Assembly (NCBI RefSeq): GCF_006861775.1
Contig: NZ_VDGG01000026.1
Span: 18,766-54,485 of the forward strand
Reading direction: 5' to 3'
Length of the DNA: 35,720 nt
From: Psychrobacillus soli
Lineage (GTDB): Bacteria > Bacillota > Bacilli > Bacillales_A > Planococcaceae
Positions 1 through 7,511 of this stretch are shown in pieces. How positions within the stretch are numbered: position 1 is the stretch's first letter; the number at the start of each line of letters is the position of its first letter. The notes under the pieces were generated by a model, which was not told where the DNA came from, did no database searches, and worked only from the letters and a program-made list of their open reading frames with translations. Both the position numbers and the translations under genes were made by a program.

Positions 1-62
1 CAAATTGTTAGTGAAAGCAACCAATTCTTAAAATAACAAGTTTACTTGGAGTGAGACGACGA
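1..62 (+). repeat. Right end of a 21-bp periodic repeat array
   Basis: The window opens inside a repeat element. GAAAGCAACCAATTC (13-27) is the terminal unit of the array type seen at 3618-3722 and, inverted, at 16660-16752. About 45 bases from 13 onward, up to the GTGAGACGAC motif, recur almost unchanged in reverse at 16628-16672. The remainder of the element lies to the left of the window. No gene is visible here. Confidence 0.7.
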
Positions 63-237
63 TGAATACGAGGTGTCATACCAATAAATGGTTGTATGAA
101 ACGAACTTTATCCTAAGCAAATGCTCTACTTATTCGGAGAAAGCATTTTCTAATTAGCTTTAATAAATATTGCATAGTGAATCTGATCAATTTAAAGCTC
201 TGATAACAGTAGACGCAAAATTAGCAATAAATTCCTA

Positions 238-376
238 TTGATTGGAGCGGAAGCGCGGCGACTCCAGCGGGATGAGTGAGACAGATGAACCATCGCAGGC
301 GGACGCGCAGCTACGGTGATGGTTCATCGCTCACCCCGCGGAAAGCGTCCGCCCTGAAGCGGAAATCCTAGCGGTC
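238..376. repeat. Dispersed imperfect-palindrome repeat (GC-rich core)
   Basis: This stretch is much richer in GC than its surroundings and can fold into a long interrupted hairpin. GATGAACCATC (284-294) pairs perfectly with GATGGTTCATC (318-328), and the flanking GTGAG/CTCAC and GCGGG/CCCGC blocks extend the stem. Related but shorter or degraded cores occur at 3480-3520, 16846-16900 (inverted) and 35555-35640, all sharing GACCGCTATGATTTC-like and ACGCTTTCCGC-like blocks. It is non-coding. The sequence shows a repeat family; whether it is mobile or structural is unknown. Confidence 0.75.
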
Positions 377-397
377 ATTACGACGCATTATCCTCAA

Positions 398-427
398 AAA
401 GCGTCTCTACAATTGTAGAAACGCTTT
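398..427 (-). terminator. Intrinsic terminator of the first EamA gene
   Basis: AAAGCGT (398-404) pairs with ACGCTTT (421-427) around a TCTACAATTGTAGA inner palindrome. Read on the minus strand, the stem is followed by a T-run. It lies 13 bases past the stop of the exporter gene at 441. Confidence 0.8.
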
Positions 428-440
428 AATATCCAAAAAT

Positions 441-1322
441 CTATACAATTGATTTCATTTTATCCTTTTTCAAAAAACTAAACTTCGTCTCAGACAAAAT
501 GATCGCAAAAAGGATTATAACAGCACCAACAATCATTTTGAAAGTCATCACTTCACTTAAAATAATAACCGAGAACGCCATCCCCCAAAAAGATTCCGTC
601 GATAGTATAATGGCCGCTTTTGTTTCCGTTATGTACTTCTGTGCAACGGTTTGCATTAAATAAGCAATCGTTGTTGAAAAAACACCTAGATAAAGAAGGT
701 TTAGCACTCCTTCAGTCTCCATTGAAAAGGAAGTTTCTCCTTTGAATGCAACAACAATCCAACCAATAACTGCGGCAACAACCATTTGAATGATTGTGAT
801 AACAACTGGATCTTCCTCTTTAACAAATTTTGCCGTATAAAATATATGAAATGCAAATCCAACTGCACAGCAAAGTGTGAGCAAATCTCCGACATTGATC
901 TCCGAAGATAATTTAAGCGATAATACCGCCACACCAATTACTGCTAAAACTGCCCCACCCAACTCATACATATCCATTTTTCGTTTATATAATAAAAACC
1001 CGATAAAAGGAACGATGACTACATTTACTGCTGTTAAAAATGCATTTTTGGAAGGTGTCGTATATTGTAAGCCTACCGTTTGAAGAGCGAAAGCTACATA
1101 TAGGAAAATTCCTAAAACCGCCCCTCTAATTAACGTACCTTTTTTCATTTTTCTCAACTTTTTATGAAATACAACACTTAATATAATCGCACCTATTAAA
1201 AATCTTCCTGCCAAAATTTGATAGGGCGTATAATATTCAAGTGATACGGCACTAGCAACGAATCCACTTCCCCATATAATTGCCGTTGCTACAAGTAATA
1301 TTTCACCGATATATTTTTGCAC
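441..1322 (-). CDS. DMT-superfamily exporter (EamA family)
   Basis: This is a membrane transporter of the drug/metabolite superfamily. Its two EamA repeats give about ten transmembrane helices, and the N-terminal helix carries the family-typical IIWGSGFVA stretch. The substrate cannot be read from sequence; relatives export amino acids or small metabolites. I place the start at the GTG at 1322 (293 residues), preceded by GGTGG. A longer frame to 1364 would begin upstream of a TATACT -10-like box (1353-1358 on the minus strand) and abut the preceding gene's terminator. It follows a second EamA gene on the same strand, but the terminator at 1366-1412 separates their transcripts. Family call is firm, specificity unknown. 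Confidence 0.88.
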   Translation of the reverse strand: MQKYIGEILLVATAIIWGSGFVASAVSLEYYTPYQILAGRFLIGAIILSVVFHKKLRKMKKGTLIRGAVLGIFLYVAFALQTVGLQYTTPSKNAFLTAVNVVIVPFIGFLLYKRKMDMYELGGAVLAVIGVAVLSLKLSSEINVGDLLTLCCAVGFAFHIFYTAKFVKEEDPVVITIIQMVVAAVIGWIVVAFKGETSFSMETEGVLNLLYLGVFSTTIAYLMQTVAQKYITETKAAIILSTESFWGMAFSVIILSEVMTFKMIVGAVIILFAIILSETKFSFLKKDKMKSIV

Positions 1323-1365
1323 ATAAACCACCAACCTTTTTTCAATATTCCTAGTATAGCGCATA

Positions 1366-1412
1366 AAAGCGTCTGGCTTCTATAAAATTTCTTTCATAGA
1401 AGCAGACGCTTT
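1366..1412 (-). terminator. Terminator overlapping the 3' end of the upstream EamA gene
   Basis: A long stem forms between 1366-1383 and 1396-1412, with one bulged G, followed by TTTT on the minus strand. The 5' arm is made of the last codons of the gene at 1380-2360, and the stop codon lies at the loop side of the stem, so termination signal and coding sequence are fused. Confidence 0.75.
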
Positions 1413-2360
1413 AACTTTAGTGGTGGAAGCTTGTATATTGTTCTGCTGTTGCTTACGCAAAAACATGTTATTTGCGATTAATGAGAAAATAATAAACGTA
1501 ATTCCAATTAATTCAACATAATTTACTTGATTCCCTTGAGCAAGTGAAATAACTAACGTTGTAACAGGAACAAAATTAATAAATAGCAGACCGTTTAGTG
1601 GAGTCAGAATGCTAACACCGACATTCCAACCAATGAGTGCAATAAGCCCTGGGAAAATAATCATGAATAATAAGTGCGGACTGACAATCGTAATTGTTTC
1701 CATACTAGGTACACGTACATAACCAGTAAGGGTAAGTATTAAAACGATAACGCCTGCTGAAATCGTTCCAAGTAAACAGCTTAATGTAGAATATCGTAAC
1801 GCAGACCATCCGCGAAACTCACTTCCCCCCATTGTGTAAACTACCCATCCAATAACCGCGATCAAAATGAGAATGGAAGGAACAATATTATCGGTTGCGG
1901 ATAGAAAAGCACCAACATTTCCTTTTGTAATAACGAGCGCAGCACCAATAAATGCGATTAACACACATATTAATGTGAATGTATAAGGTCTACGTCTATA
2001 AAGCATCCATACAATCACAATCGATATCATTGGCATCAAAGATTCCATAATGGATGCGACCATTACCCCTGGCTCTCCTAATAGATCCTCTCCCCAGAAA
2101 ATAAGTAAATTATAAACGGTGAAAGCCATCGTACCGAAAAACCATAAAGAGAAACCTTTGCCTTCTAATTGAAATGCCTGTTTTCCTTCTTTCCAAAACA
2201 GAATTGCAACTAAAATGACCGTTACTGCGCCATAACGGATAATAGTAAAATAAAATGGATCTATATATTGAAAAGCATCATGCGCGACAGGAAACATTGC
2301 TCCCCACGACACACTTGCAATAAGACATAATATAGCACCTAATAGAACATTACTTTTCAC
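1380..2360 (-). CDS. DMT-superfamily exporter (EamA family)
   Basis: This is a second EamA-type transporter of 326 residues with about ten membrane helices in two repeats (roughly 8-145 and 165-305) and a short charged C-terminal tail. The first helix has the family-typical SWGAMFPV. It starts with GTG at 2360, about ten bases after AAGGAG. It is divergent from the LysR regulator at 2504, the classical arrangement of a LysR protein controlling a neighbouring exporter, and the 143-bp gap carries an operator-like dyad. Substrate is unknown. It differs clearly in sequence from the EamA gene just downstream, so this is not a recent duplication. Confidence 0.88.
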   Translation of the reverse strand: MKSNVLLGAILCLIASVSWGAMFPVAHDAFQYIDPFYFTIIRYGAVTVILVAILFWKEGKQAFQLEGKGFSLWFFGTMAFTVYNLLIFWGEDLLGEPGVMVASIMESLMPMISIVIVWMLYRRRPYTFTLICVLIAFIGAALVITKGNVGAFLSATDNIVPSILILIAVIGWVVYTMGGSEFRGWSALRYSTLSCLLGTISAGVIVLILTLTGYVRVPSMETITIVSPHLLFMIIFPGLIALIGWNVGVSILTPLNGLLFINFVPVTTLVISLAQGNQVNYVELIGITFIIFSLIANNMFLRKQQQNNIQASTTKVKASASMKEIL

Positions 2361-2432
2361 AACACATCTACTCCTTCACATAATTGCCATATTTATTAAA
2401 CCCCATTTTCAGCCATCATGTAAAACGAATAT

Positions 2433-2453
2433 TAATGATGATTCCTATCATTA
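2433..2453. promoter_or_regulatory. Candidate LysR operator in divergent promoter
   Basis: The dyad TAATGAT-N7-ATCATTA (2433-2439 and 2447-2453) sits between the divergent EamA and LysR genes. Such AT-rich interrupted dyads with T-N11-A spacing are typical LysR-family binding sites. Assignment rests on position and symmetry only. Confidence 0.45.
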
Positions 2454-2503
2454 TTAGTGATATCATAATAATTACATAGGAAGTGGCAGGGGAGTGGCGA
2501 AAA

Positions 2504-3391
2504 GTGGAATTTAAAGACTTAGAAATTTTTCAAATGGTTGCGGAAAAAGGAACCGTTACAGAAGCGGCAAAAGCATTGAGTTATGTACAATCGAATATTA
2601 CGTCGAGAATACATAAGCTTGAAACAGAGCTGAATACACCACTATTTAATCGACATAATCGTGGCATGAGTTTAACACCAGAAGGAAAAAAACTATTAGT
2701 CTATTGCGAGAAAATTTTAACACTTACGAATGAAATGAAAAAAGTCGTACAAAGTGGCGAGGATCCTTCCGGGAAGTTAGAAATAGGATCGGTAGAAACA
2801 GTCATCCAATTACCAACGATATTATCTACCTATACGAAGAAGTATAAAAACGTGGATTTGTCTCTATTAACTGGTGTAACAGACCAATTACAACAAGATG
2901 TGTTGAACCATCGTTTGGACGGTGCTTTTGTTACAGAAACAGATAGGCACCCTGATCTTATATCTCATGATGTCTTTGAAGAAGAGCTTGTCTTAATTTC
3001 GGACAATAGCACTACTTCGTTAGACCAATTAATTCATAAGCCCTTCCTTTGTTTTAGCAAAGGGTGTGGGTATCGTGCGAGACTAGAAGCATGGTACAAA
3101 GATCAAAATATTACTCCTCAGAAAGTGATGGAGTTTGGGACATTAGAAACCATTTTAAGCAGTGTTGTAATAGGACTTGGCATTACATTCGTTCCAAGAT
3201 CCGCTGTTTCCCATCTAGAAAAAAGAGGTCTTATCCAATGTCATATCCTTCCCGAAAAATATAGTAAAATCAAAACAATATTCATTAGACGTTCCAATGC
3301 TTATCTAACGTCCACTATCGAAAAGTTTATCGAAACGATTGAACATACAAATGAGGAACTGATAGAGCCACTATCTTTCATCAACAATTAA
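2504..3391 (+). CDS. LysR-family transcriptional regulator
   Basis: This DNA-binding regulator has an N-terminal winged helix-turn-helix (roughly residues 1-60: LEIFQMVAEKGTVTEAA, then the recognition part SYVQSNITSRIHKLE and LFNRHNRGMSLTPEG). A linker helix and a periplasmic-binding-protein-like co-inducer domain follow (about 85-285). The GTG at 2504 is preferred because AGGGGAG (2488-2494) lies nine bases upstream; the earlier GTG at 2483 has almost no spacer after its AGGA. This gives 295 residues, the usual family length. It is divergent from the EamA exporter at 1380-2360, its likely target. The inducer is unknown. Confidence 0.9.
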   Translation: MEFKDLEIFQMVAEKGTVTEAAKALSYVQSNITSRIHKLETELNTPLFNRHNRGMSLTPEGKKLLVYCEKILTLTNEMKKVVQSGEDPSGKLEIGSVETVIQLPTILSTYTKKYKNVDLSLLTGVTDQLQQDVLNHRLDGAFVTETDRHPDLISHDVFEEELVLISDNSTTSLDQLIHKPFLCFSKGCGYRARLEAWYKDQNITPQKVMEFGTLETILSSVVIGLGITFVPRSAVSHLEKRGLIQCHILPEKYSKIKTIFIRRSNAYLTSTIEKFIETIEHTNEELIEPLSFINN

Positions 3392-3455
3392 AAGCATCAA
3401 TCGAGCAATATCACGTTCTATTTTTCATTCATATTCCTAAAAAGCAAAAAACTAA

Positions 3456-3722
3456 CCTTATAAAGGATAGTACATCGTATTGACCGCTATGATTTTGCTG
3501 CATGGTGGACGCTTTCCGCCTGATGCAACAGAAATTGATCAATTTGCAGTGTAGGCTGGCTAAAAAACAAAATTCTAGTCAGTTTTCCAATTGCGTTTAT
3601 CCAGTAAATGGCTTAGGGCAACAAAACAATCAATGAAAGCAACTAGTTCTAGTCTGAAAGCAATTAAATTAGGCACGAGAGCAACTAAATTGCCCGCCAA
3701 AGCAACTAATAGAGTTTAGAGG
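3456..3722 (+). repeat. Composite dispersed repeat with five 21-bp units
   Basis: Gene-free DNA downstream of the LysR gene. It begins with CCTTATAAAGG, then a shortened copy of the palindromic core (about 3480-3520), then a linker ending in the leader CCAGTAAATGGCTTAG. GCAAC/GCAAT boxes follow at 3618, 3639, 3660, 3681 and 3702, exactly 21 bases apart; each unit resembles GCAACTAAATT-N6-GAAA. The same order (core, linker, leader, array) is found inverted at 16640-16905, and its beginning recurs at 35493-35720. No transposase or long reading frame is present. Confidence 0.8.
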
Positions 3723-3796
3723 ACAAAAAGTAGCATAACCGCTGTTGCTTATAGACAGTTGTCCACAATTTTTCTTCTATAACTTCCTAGACAACA

Positions 3797-3829
3797 AAAC
3801 CCAACCTCTCCGTTAGAAAGGTTGGGTTT
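3797..3829 (-). terminator. Terminator of the MFS/HpaI/cupin/DUF6282 operon
   Basis: AAACCCAACCT pairs with AGGTTGGGTTT around a short loop, 16 bases past the stop of the MFS gene at 3845. On the minus strand it ends in GGGTTTTG, a short T-run. Confidence 0.65.
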
Positions 3830-3844
3830 CATCAATATAGGAAA

Positions 3845-5173
3845 TTAAAAGTCTACATCTTTCGTTTCAGGACCAAGAAGCGCTCCAGCTGTAATACATA
3901 GTCCCCCAATTATTAAAATAACAATAGGCGTATATACATAAGGCATAAAATTCTGTAAGCCTAACATGATAAATGGAGTAAGTGCTGGAATAACTAATGC
4001 AAGACTATACCCAACTCCATAGCCTGAAGCTCTAACACTCGTGTCAAAACGTTCTGTAATATAAGAAGTTAGAACGCCGAACACTGGTATAACGAGTGCG
4101 TGCACAACAATTACAAGAATCATTAATTGCACTGGGTTTTGATAGCCACCCTTTAATAAAAAGAAGTAGATGACTGGTGCTATTGTAAAACTCAAAACAC
4201 CAAATATAGTCAACACTGATTTTCTACCAACTTTTTGACTAACAGCACCAGCTAATATAAAGAGAACGAACAGAACTATATTAGCAAAAAGCTGTGAGTA
4301 AGTAGAAGTTGTACTACTTACATTTAGCATTTTCAACATCCCTGGTAAAGAAGAGATAATGGCATTCGTTACAAACCAAACACCACTCATTAGTAAAAAT
4401 ACTTGTCCAAGTTGTCCAAAATGTTCTTTACTAAATAGTGCTTTTAATGGGTTGGTCGTTTTCTTAGAAGTCTTCCACACTTCCGATTCTGGTAATTCAA
4501 AATAAGAATAAATAAACAGTATTAATGAAAGTAAAGCACCTAATAGAAATGGTATTCTCCATCCCCAAACCGAATATGGAGCAGTAGCATCTCCAGCTGG
4601 CAATAAGCTTAACGTGATTAATGTTGATACGGATACAATAATTGTACCTAATGGGAAACCAGCATTTATAAGTCCCCCAAATAATCCCCTTTTACTTTTC
4701 GGACTCATTTCCATTGCTAGCGGGTTAGCGGACGTATACTCGCCTCCCATAAAGATTCCTGACAAGAACCTTAGAGCTGCAATTGCTATAATTCCTCCCA
4801 GTCCCCAAACACTATAACCAGGTAAAAGTGCTATCATAAAAGTTGTAACGGACAGCCCTAAAATAGCGATCAACGTAGTTTTTCTTCTACCAATTTTATC
4901 CCCAAGAAATCCAAATATGAAGGATCCTATCGGACGCCCAATAAGTGATAATACAAAAATTGTAAAGTATAACGTTGTAGCAATGGTTGGTGAAAGATTT
5001 GCCGGTTGGAAATAAATCATTGCTGGTGCTAATGCAATAATTGGTAAATATACATCGATCATGTCTACCGTGAACCCTAAAAATGCAGTTGTAACAGTCT
5101 TTTTACCATCTTTACTAAGCTTTTCATCACTCGTTTTTTTAGCTGAAACTGGATTACTCATAATTTCTACCAT
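3845..5173 (-). CDS. MFS metabolite:H+ symporter
   Basis: This is a secondary importer of 442 residues with twelve predicted membrane helices. The loop between helices 2 and 3 has the MFS signature GFLGDKIGRRK (about residues 87-97), and the central loop has ELPESEVW, both characteristic of the metabolite:H+ symporter subfamily that takes up organic acids and related solutes. The start is supported by GGGGTG six bases ahead of the ATG. It is the last gene of a minus-strand operon (DUF6282, cupin, HpaI-like aldolase, MFS), so it most likely imports the substrate those enzymes degrade. Its exact substrate is not readable. Confidence 0.87.
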   Translation of the reverse strand: MVEIMSNPVSAKKTSDEKLSKDGKKTVTTAFLGFTVDMIDVYLPIIALAPAMIYFQPANLSPTIATTLYFTIFVLSLIGRPIGSFIFGFLGDKIGRRKTTLIAILGLSVTTFMIALLPGYSVWGLGGIIAIAALRFLSGIFMGGEYTSANPLAMEMSPKSKRGLFGGLINAGFPLGTIIVSVSTLITLSLLPAGDATAPYSVWGWRIPFLLGALLSLILFIYSYFELPESEVWKTSKKTTNPLKALFSKEHFGQLGQVFLLMSGVWFVTNAIISSLPGMLKMLNVSSTTSTYSQLFANIVLFVLFILAGAVSQKVGRKSVLTIFGVLSFTIAPVIYFFLLKGGYQNPVQLMILVIVVHALVIPVFGVLTSYITERFDTSVRASGYGVGYSLALVIPALTPFIMLGLQNFMPYVYTPIVILIIGGLCITAGALLGPETKDVDF

Positions 5174-5206
5174 TTTTACACCCCTTTTTCCCCTTTGAAT
5201 TTTGTT

Positions 5207-5980
5207 CTATTTTACTAGTCGAACGACTGAATCAATCGCTTGTTTAAATAGTGCAACATCTGAAGACCATACAATATATGGAATATCATTTTTAATAGCA
5301 AACTGATACTGCTCTTCATTCGATACGGCAATTCCAGGAATTTTATTGTTTTCCCTACAAGCGTCTACAATTTTCATCACTGGCTCCGCAAGATTTCCAT
5401 CTATATAATTCGCGTCTAATCCTAATGAAACACTTAAATCTAAAGGACCAATAAATACCACATCTAATGCTTCCACTTCGCATATCTGTTCTACATTTTC
5501 AAAAGCACCTACTGTTTCTATATGAACAGCAATGGTAGTCGCCAAATTTTCTTCTTCCAAATAATTAGCTGGTGTGTTTCCGAATTTCGCAGCTCGATGG
5601 GCAAATGTTAGCCCCCTAGAACCTTGCGGATGATATTTTGATTTGTCCACAATTTCCTTTACCTCATCAGCATCCTCGATTTGGGGAACTTGAATACCTG
5701 TTGCTCCTAAGTCCAATGCCCGAAGAATACTACTTCGACTGGAATCAGGAAGGCGAATAATTGTACTCATCTTGTGTAAGTCCGCAACTCTTACCATTTG
5801 TTCCACCTGATGGAACGCAAGTGTCGTATGCTCCATATCAATGATGATAAAATCAAATCCGGCCATCCCTAATAGTTCAATCATTTCCGGAGAATTTATC
5901 TTAACAAATGTCCCTAATTGGGGCCGTCCCTTTTCTAAGCTAGTTTTAAATGATCGTTTTATATTTTCATTAAGCATCAT
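5207..5980 (-). CDS. HpcH/HpaI-family class II pyruvate aldolase
   Basis: This cytosolic metal-dependent aldolase is expected to cleave a 2-keto-4-hydroxy acid into pyruvate and an aldehyde. Family residues are all in place: the base His51 in DMEH, Arg76 in IIRLP, metal ligands Glu155 (HIE) and Asp181 (GPLDLS). These are shifted by a constant +6 relative to the positions I recall for E. coli HpaI. Length (257) is normal. Its start overlaps the end of the cupin gene (ATATGATGCTTAATG), so translation is probably coupled. It lies between cupin and MFS genes in one operon. The substrate is unlikely to be that of true HpaI, because no other homoprotocatechuate genes are nearby. Confidence 0.88.
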   Translation of the reverse strand: MMLNENIKRSFKTSLEKGRPQLGTFVKINSPEMIELLGMAGFDFIIIDMEHTTLAFHQVEQMVRVADLHKMSTIIRLPDSSRSSILRALDLGATGIQVPQIEDADEVKEIVDKSKYHPQGSRGLTFAHRAAKFGNTPANYLEEENLATTIAVHIETVGAFENVEQICEVEALDVVFIGPLDLSVSLGLDANYIDGNLAEPVMKIVDACRENNKIPGIAVSNEEQYQFAIKNDIPYIVWSSDVALFKQAIDSVVRLVK

Positions 5981-6314
5981 ATTCCGCTCTCTTCGGCGTG
6001 AAAATATCTAAATTATAAACAGGCTCATCCCCTACAACTTCTGCATAATGTTCTACATCTGGTGGGACAACCAAAAGACCGCCTTTTTCTAATACGACTA
6101 CTTCCTCACCAACATGGAAATTCACTTTTCCACCTAGTATATAAACAATTTGTTCATATGAATGACTATGTGGTTTTGGTTCATGATCTGGTTGCAAAAC
6201 ATGCAGTGCTAAAGTTGCTCCTTCTCCGCTGAATGCTTTACGTGTTACTCCCTCACGAACTAATACTTCTTCCATCAGGTCCCAGTTATTAGATTTCAAT
6301 TGTAATTTTTCCAT
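5970..6314 (-). CDS. Single-domain cupin protein
   Basis: This is a small beta-barrel metal-binding protein. Cupin motif 1 is visible as HSHSYEQIVYILGG and motif 2 as PPDVEH, giving the usual three-His/one-Glu metal site. I place the start at the ATG at 6314 because GGAGG lies five bases upstream, giving 114 residues, the typical length. The frame extends back to a TTG at 6371 immediately after the DUF6282 stop, but its AAGGA is only about three bases away. It lies between DUF6282 and the aldolase in the same operon, so an isomerase, lactonase or dioxygenase-like step in that pathway is possible. Function is unproven. Confidence 0.85.
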   Translation of the reverse strand: MEKLQLKSNNWDLMEEVLVREGVTRKAFSGEGATLALHVLQPDHEPKPHSHSYEQIVYILGGKVNFHVGEEVVVLEKGGLLVVPPDVEHYAEVVGDEPVYNLDIFTPKRAEYDA

Positions 6315-6371
6315 TTCTTCCTCCATTAATCGTTTTATGGCATCGCTTTCATTTTCATGTTTTATTGACAA

Positions 6372-7262
6372 TTATCCTTCTACTAAAAAGTTTGTGTTTG
6401 TTATTGTCATTGTTTTGATTTCCTCTCTCGAAAATCCATTCGCAAGTAAGTTATTTACAAATGTTAACATGCCCTCATCTGGATATGGATTATTTGTCTG
6501 TCCTAAATCACTTGATAAGAAACAATTTTCAGGTCCTACATACTTAATTGCTTCATACAGTCCTGGCCAATCAATACCATATACTGGGGTAATAACACCA
6601 AAACACTGTTCCATAAACGCACCAAGTTCTGTTAGTTCCTTCTGCTCCTTTTTTGAAAGATTGACAGATGAAAATGTCGGATGCGTTACTACTACTTTTT
6701 TAAGCTGCAGGTCTTTTGCTGCAGTAACTAATGCAAAGATTTCCTGCTTCCCTAAATGTCCCGTAGCTAATATTAAATCGTTTTGTTTTATAATTTCTAA
6801 TACTTCAAAAGTACTTTTAGTTAACTTGCCATCTTCAAGAATGGAAATACCAGCTTGTGTTTTACCTTGTTCTTTTAATTCATGTTGCACTTTTGCCCAA
6901 GGTGGCAGCTCTTCATAACTGCTTTGACTAAATGTGTACTCCAATTCATTTGTTGCATCAAATGTCGGCATCCAAACAATTTTGGCTCCGTCTCTTGCAG
7001 CCATCTCTACGGCAATCGGATTAATACCACCCGATGGATAATTTAAACAAATAGCGCCAATTGGATCGACTGCGGGATATAGTTTCTTCACTAGTCTTGC
7101 TCTCTCCGCTGTACAAAAATAGTGAGATTTAATACCGAACCCTTTCATCCCCATCTGCTGAACACGTTCTGCCATCTCTAAGTCATCAAGCTTTCTTTCA
7201 TTTACATCAGGACCCGTGTGCACATGAAGATCATAAGCACCTTCCAATAAATCTGTATTCAT
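6372..7262 (-). CDS. DUF6282 family metal-dependent hydrolase-like protein
   Basis: I recognise the uncharacterised DUF6282 family. The protein has 296 residues and amidohydrolase/PHP-like metal ligands: HVH (His13, His15), Lys45 and His47 in GIKSHYF, His169 in ATGHLG, His194 in VTHP and Asp252 in SSDLG. This is the pattern of a mono- or dinuclear TIM-barrel hydrolase such as a lactonase or cyclic amidase. It is the first gene of the operon that continues with cupin, HpaI-like aldolase and MFS symporter, and is divergent from a GntR/FCD regulator. I infer that it opens or hydrolyses the pathway substrate. Family call good, reaction unknown. Confidence 0.8.
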   Translation of the reverse strand: MNTDLLEGAYDLHVHTGPDVNERKLDDLEMAERVQQMGMKGFGIKSHYFCTAERARLVKKLYPAVDPIGAICLNYPSGGINPIAVEMAARDGAKIVWMPTFDATNELEYTFSQSSYEELPPWAKVQHELKEQGKTQAGISILEDGKLTKSTFEVLEIIKQNDLILATGHLGKQEIFALVTAAKDLQLKKVVVTHPTFSSVNLSKKEQKELTELGAFMEQCFGVITPVYGIDWPGLYEAIKYVGPENCFLSSDLGQTNNPYPDEGMLTFVNNLLANGFSREEIKTMTITNTNFLVEG

Positions 7263-7511
7263 AAAATCAGCTCCTTTTTATCAAATATAAAAGAGATATA
7301 ATCTTCATCAAATTATATATGATTTATATTAATTTATATATTATTCTAATAGTTCTACTTTTTCAAGCTTTTTTTTAAAAATTTTAAATGAAGTAAATGA
7401 ATGAATATCCTAAACTATTTTTTCCTTAAGTTGTATAAGTATCATATTTGAACTAAAATGATATTTAATTAGAAGAAAATTATATATGTATTACATAAAA
7501 GGAGAGATTCC
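7263..7511. promoter_or_regulatory. Divergent AT-rich promoter region of the DUF6282 operon and its GntR regulator
   Basis: This gap separates the operon start (7262, minus) from the regulator (7512, plus). It is very AT-rich. A TATAAT -10-like box lies at 7312-7317 on the minus strand. TTGTATAAGTATC (7431-7443) resembles half of a GntR-type TTGTATACAAGTAT operator, and a near-palindrome TATGTATTACATA lies close to 7486-7498. None of these is decisive. Confidence 0.4.

Noticed and set aside
238-376. Insertion sequence or MITE with defined ends
   Set aside because: The core is strongly palindromic, but I could not see a target duplication or constant terminal inverted repeats, so it is reported only as a dispersed repeat.
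441-2360. Recent tandem duplication of EamA genes
   Set aside because: Same family and strand, but the proteins differ along most of their length and have separate terminators.
3064-3264. Frame of 66 codons within the LysR gene
   Set aside because: It lies wholly inside a well-supported gene in another frame and has no start signals; shadows of this kind on both strands were left out throughout.
3618-3722. CRISPR array
   Set aside because: Units are 21 bp in total with a conserved part of only about 10-12 bases; there are no spacers of normal length and no cas genes.
6337-6918. Plus-strand frame of 193 codons opposite the DUF6282 gene
   Set aside because: Longer than most shadows, but the minus-strand frame has clear metal-ligand motifs and operon context, while this one has no ribosome site and low-complexity Ser/Cys-rich sequence.
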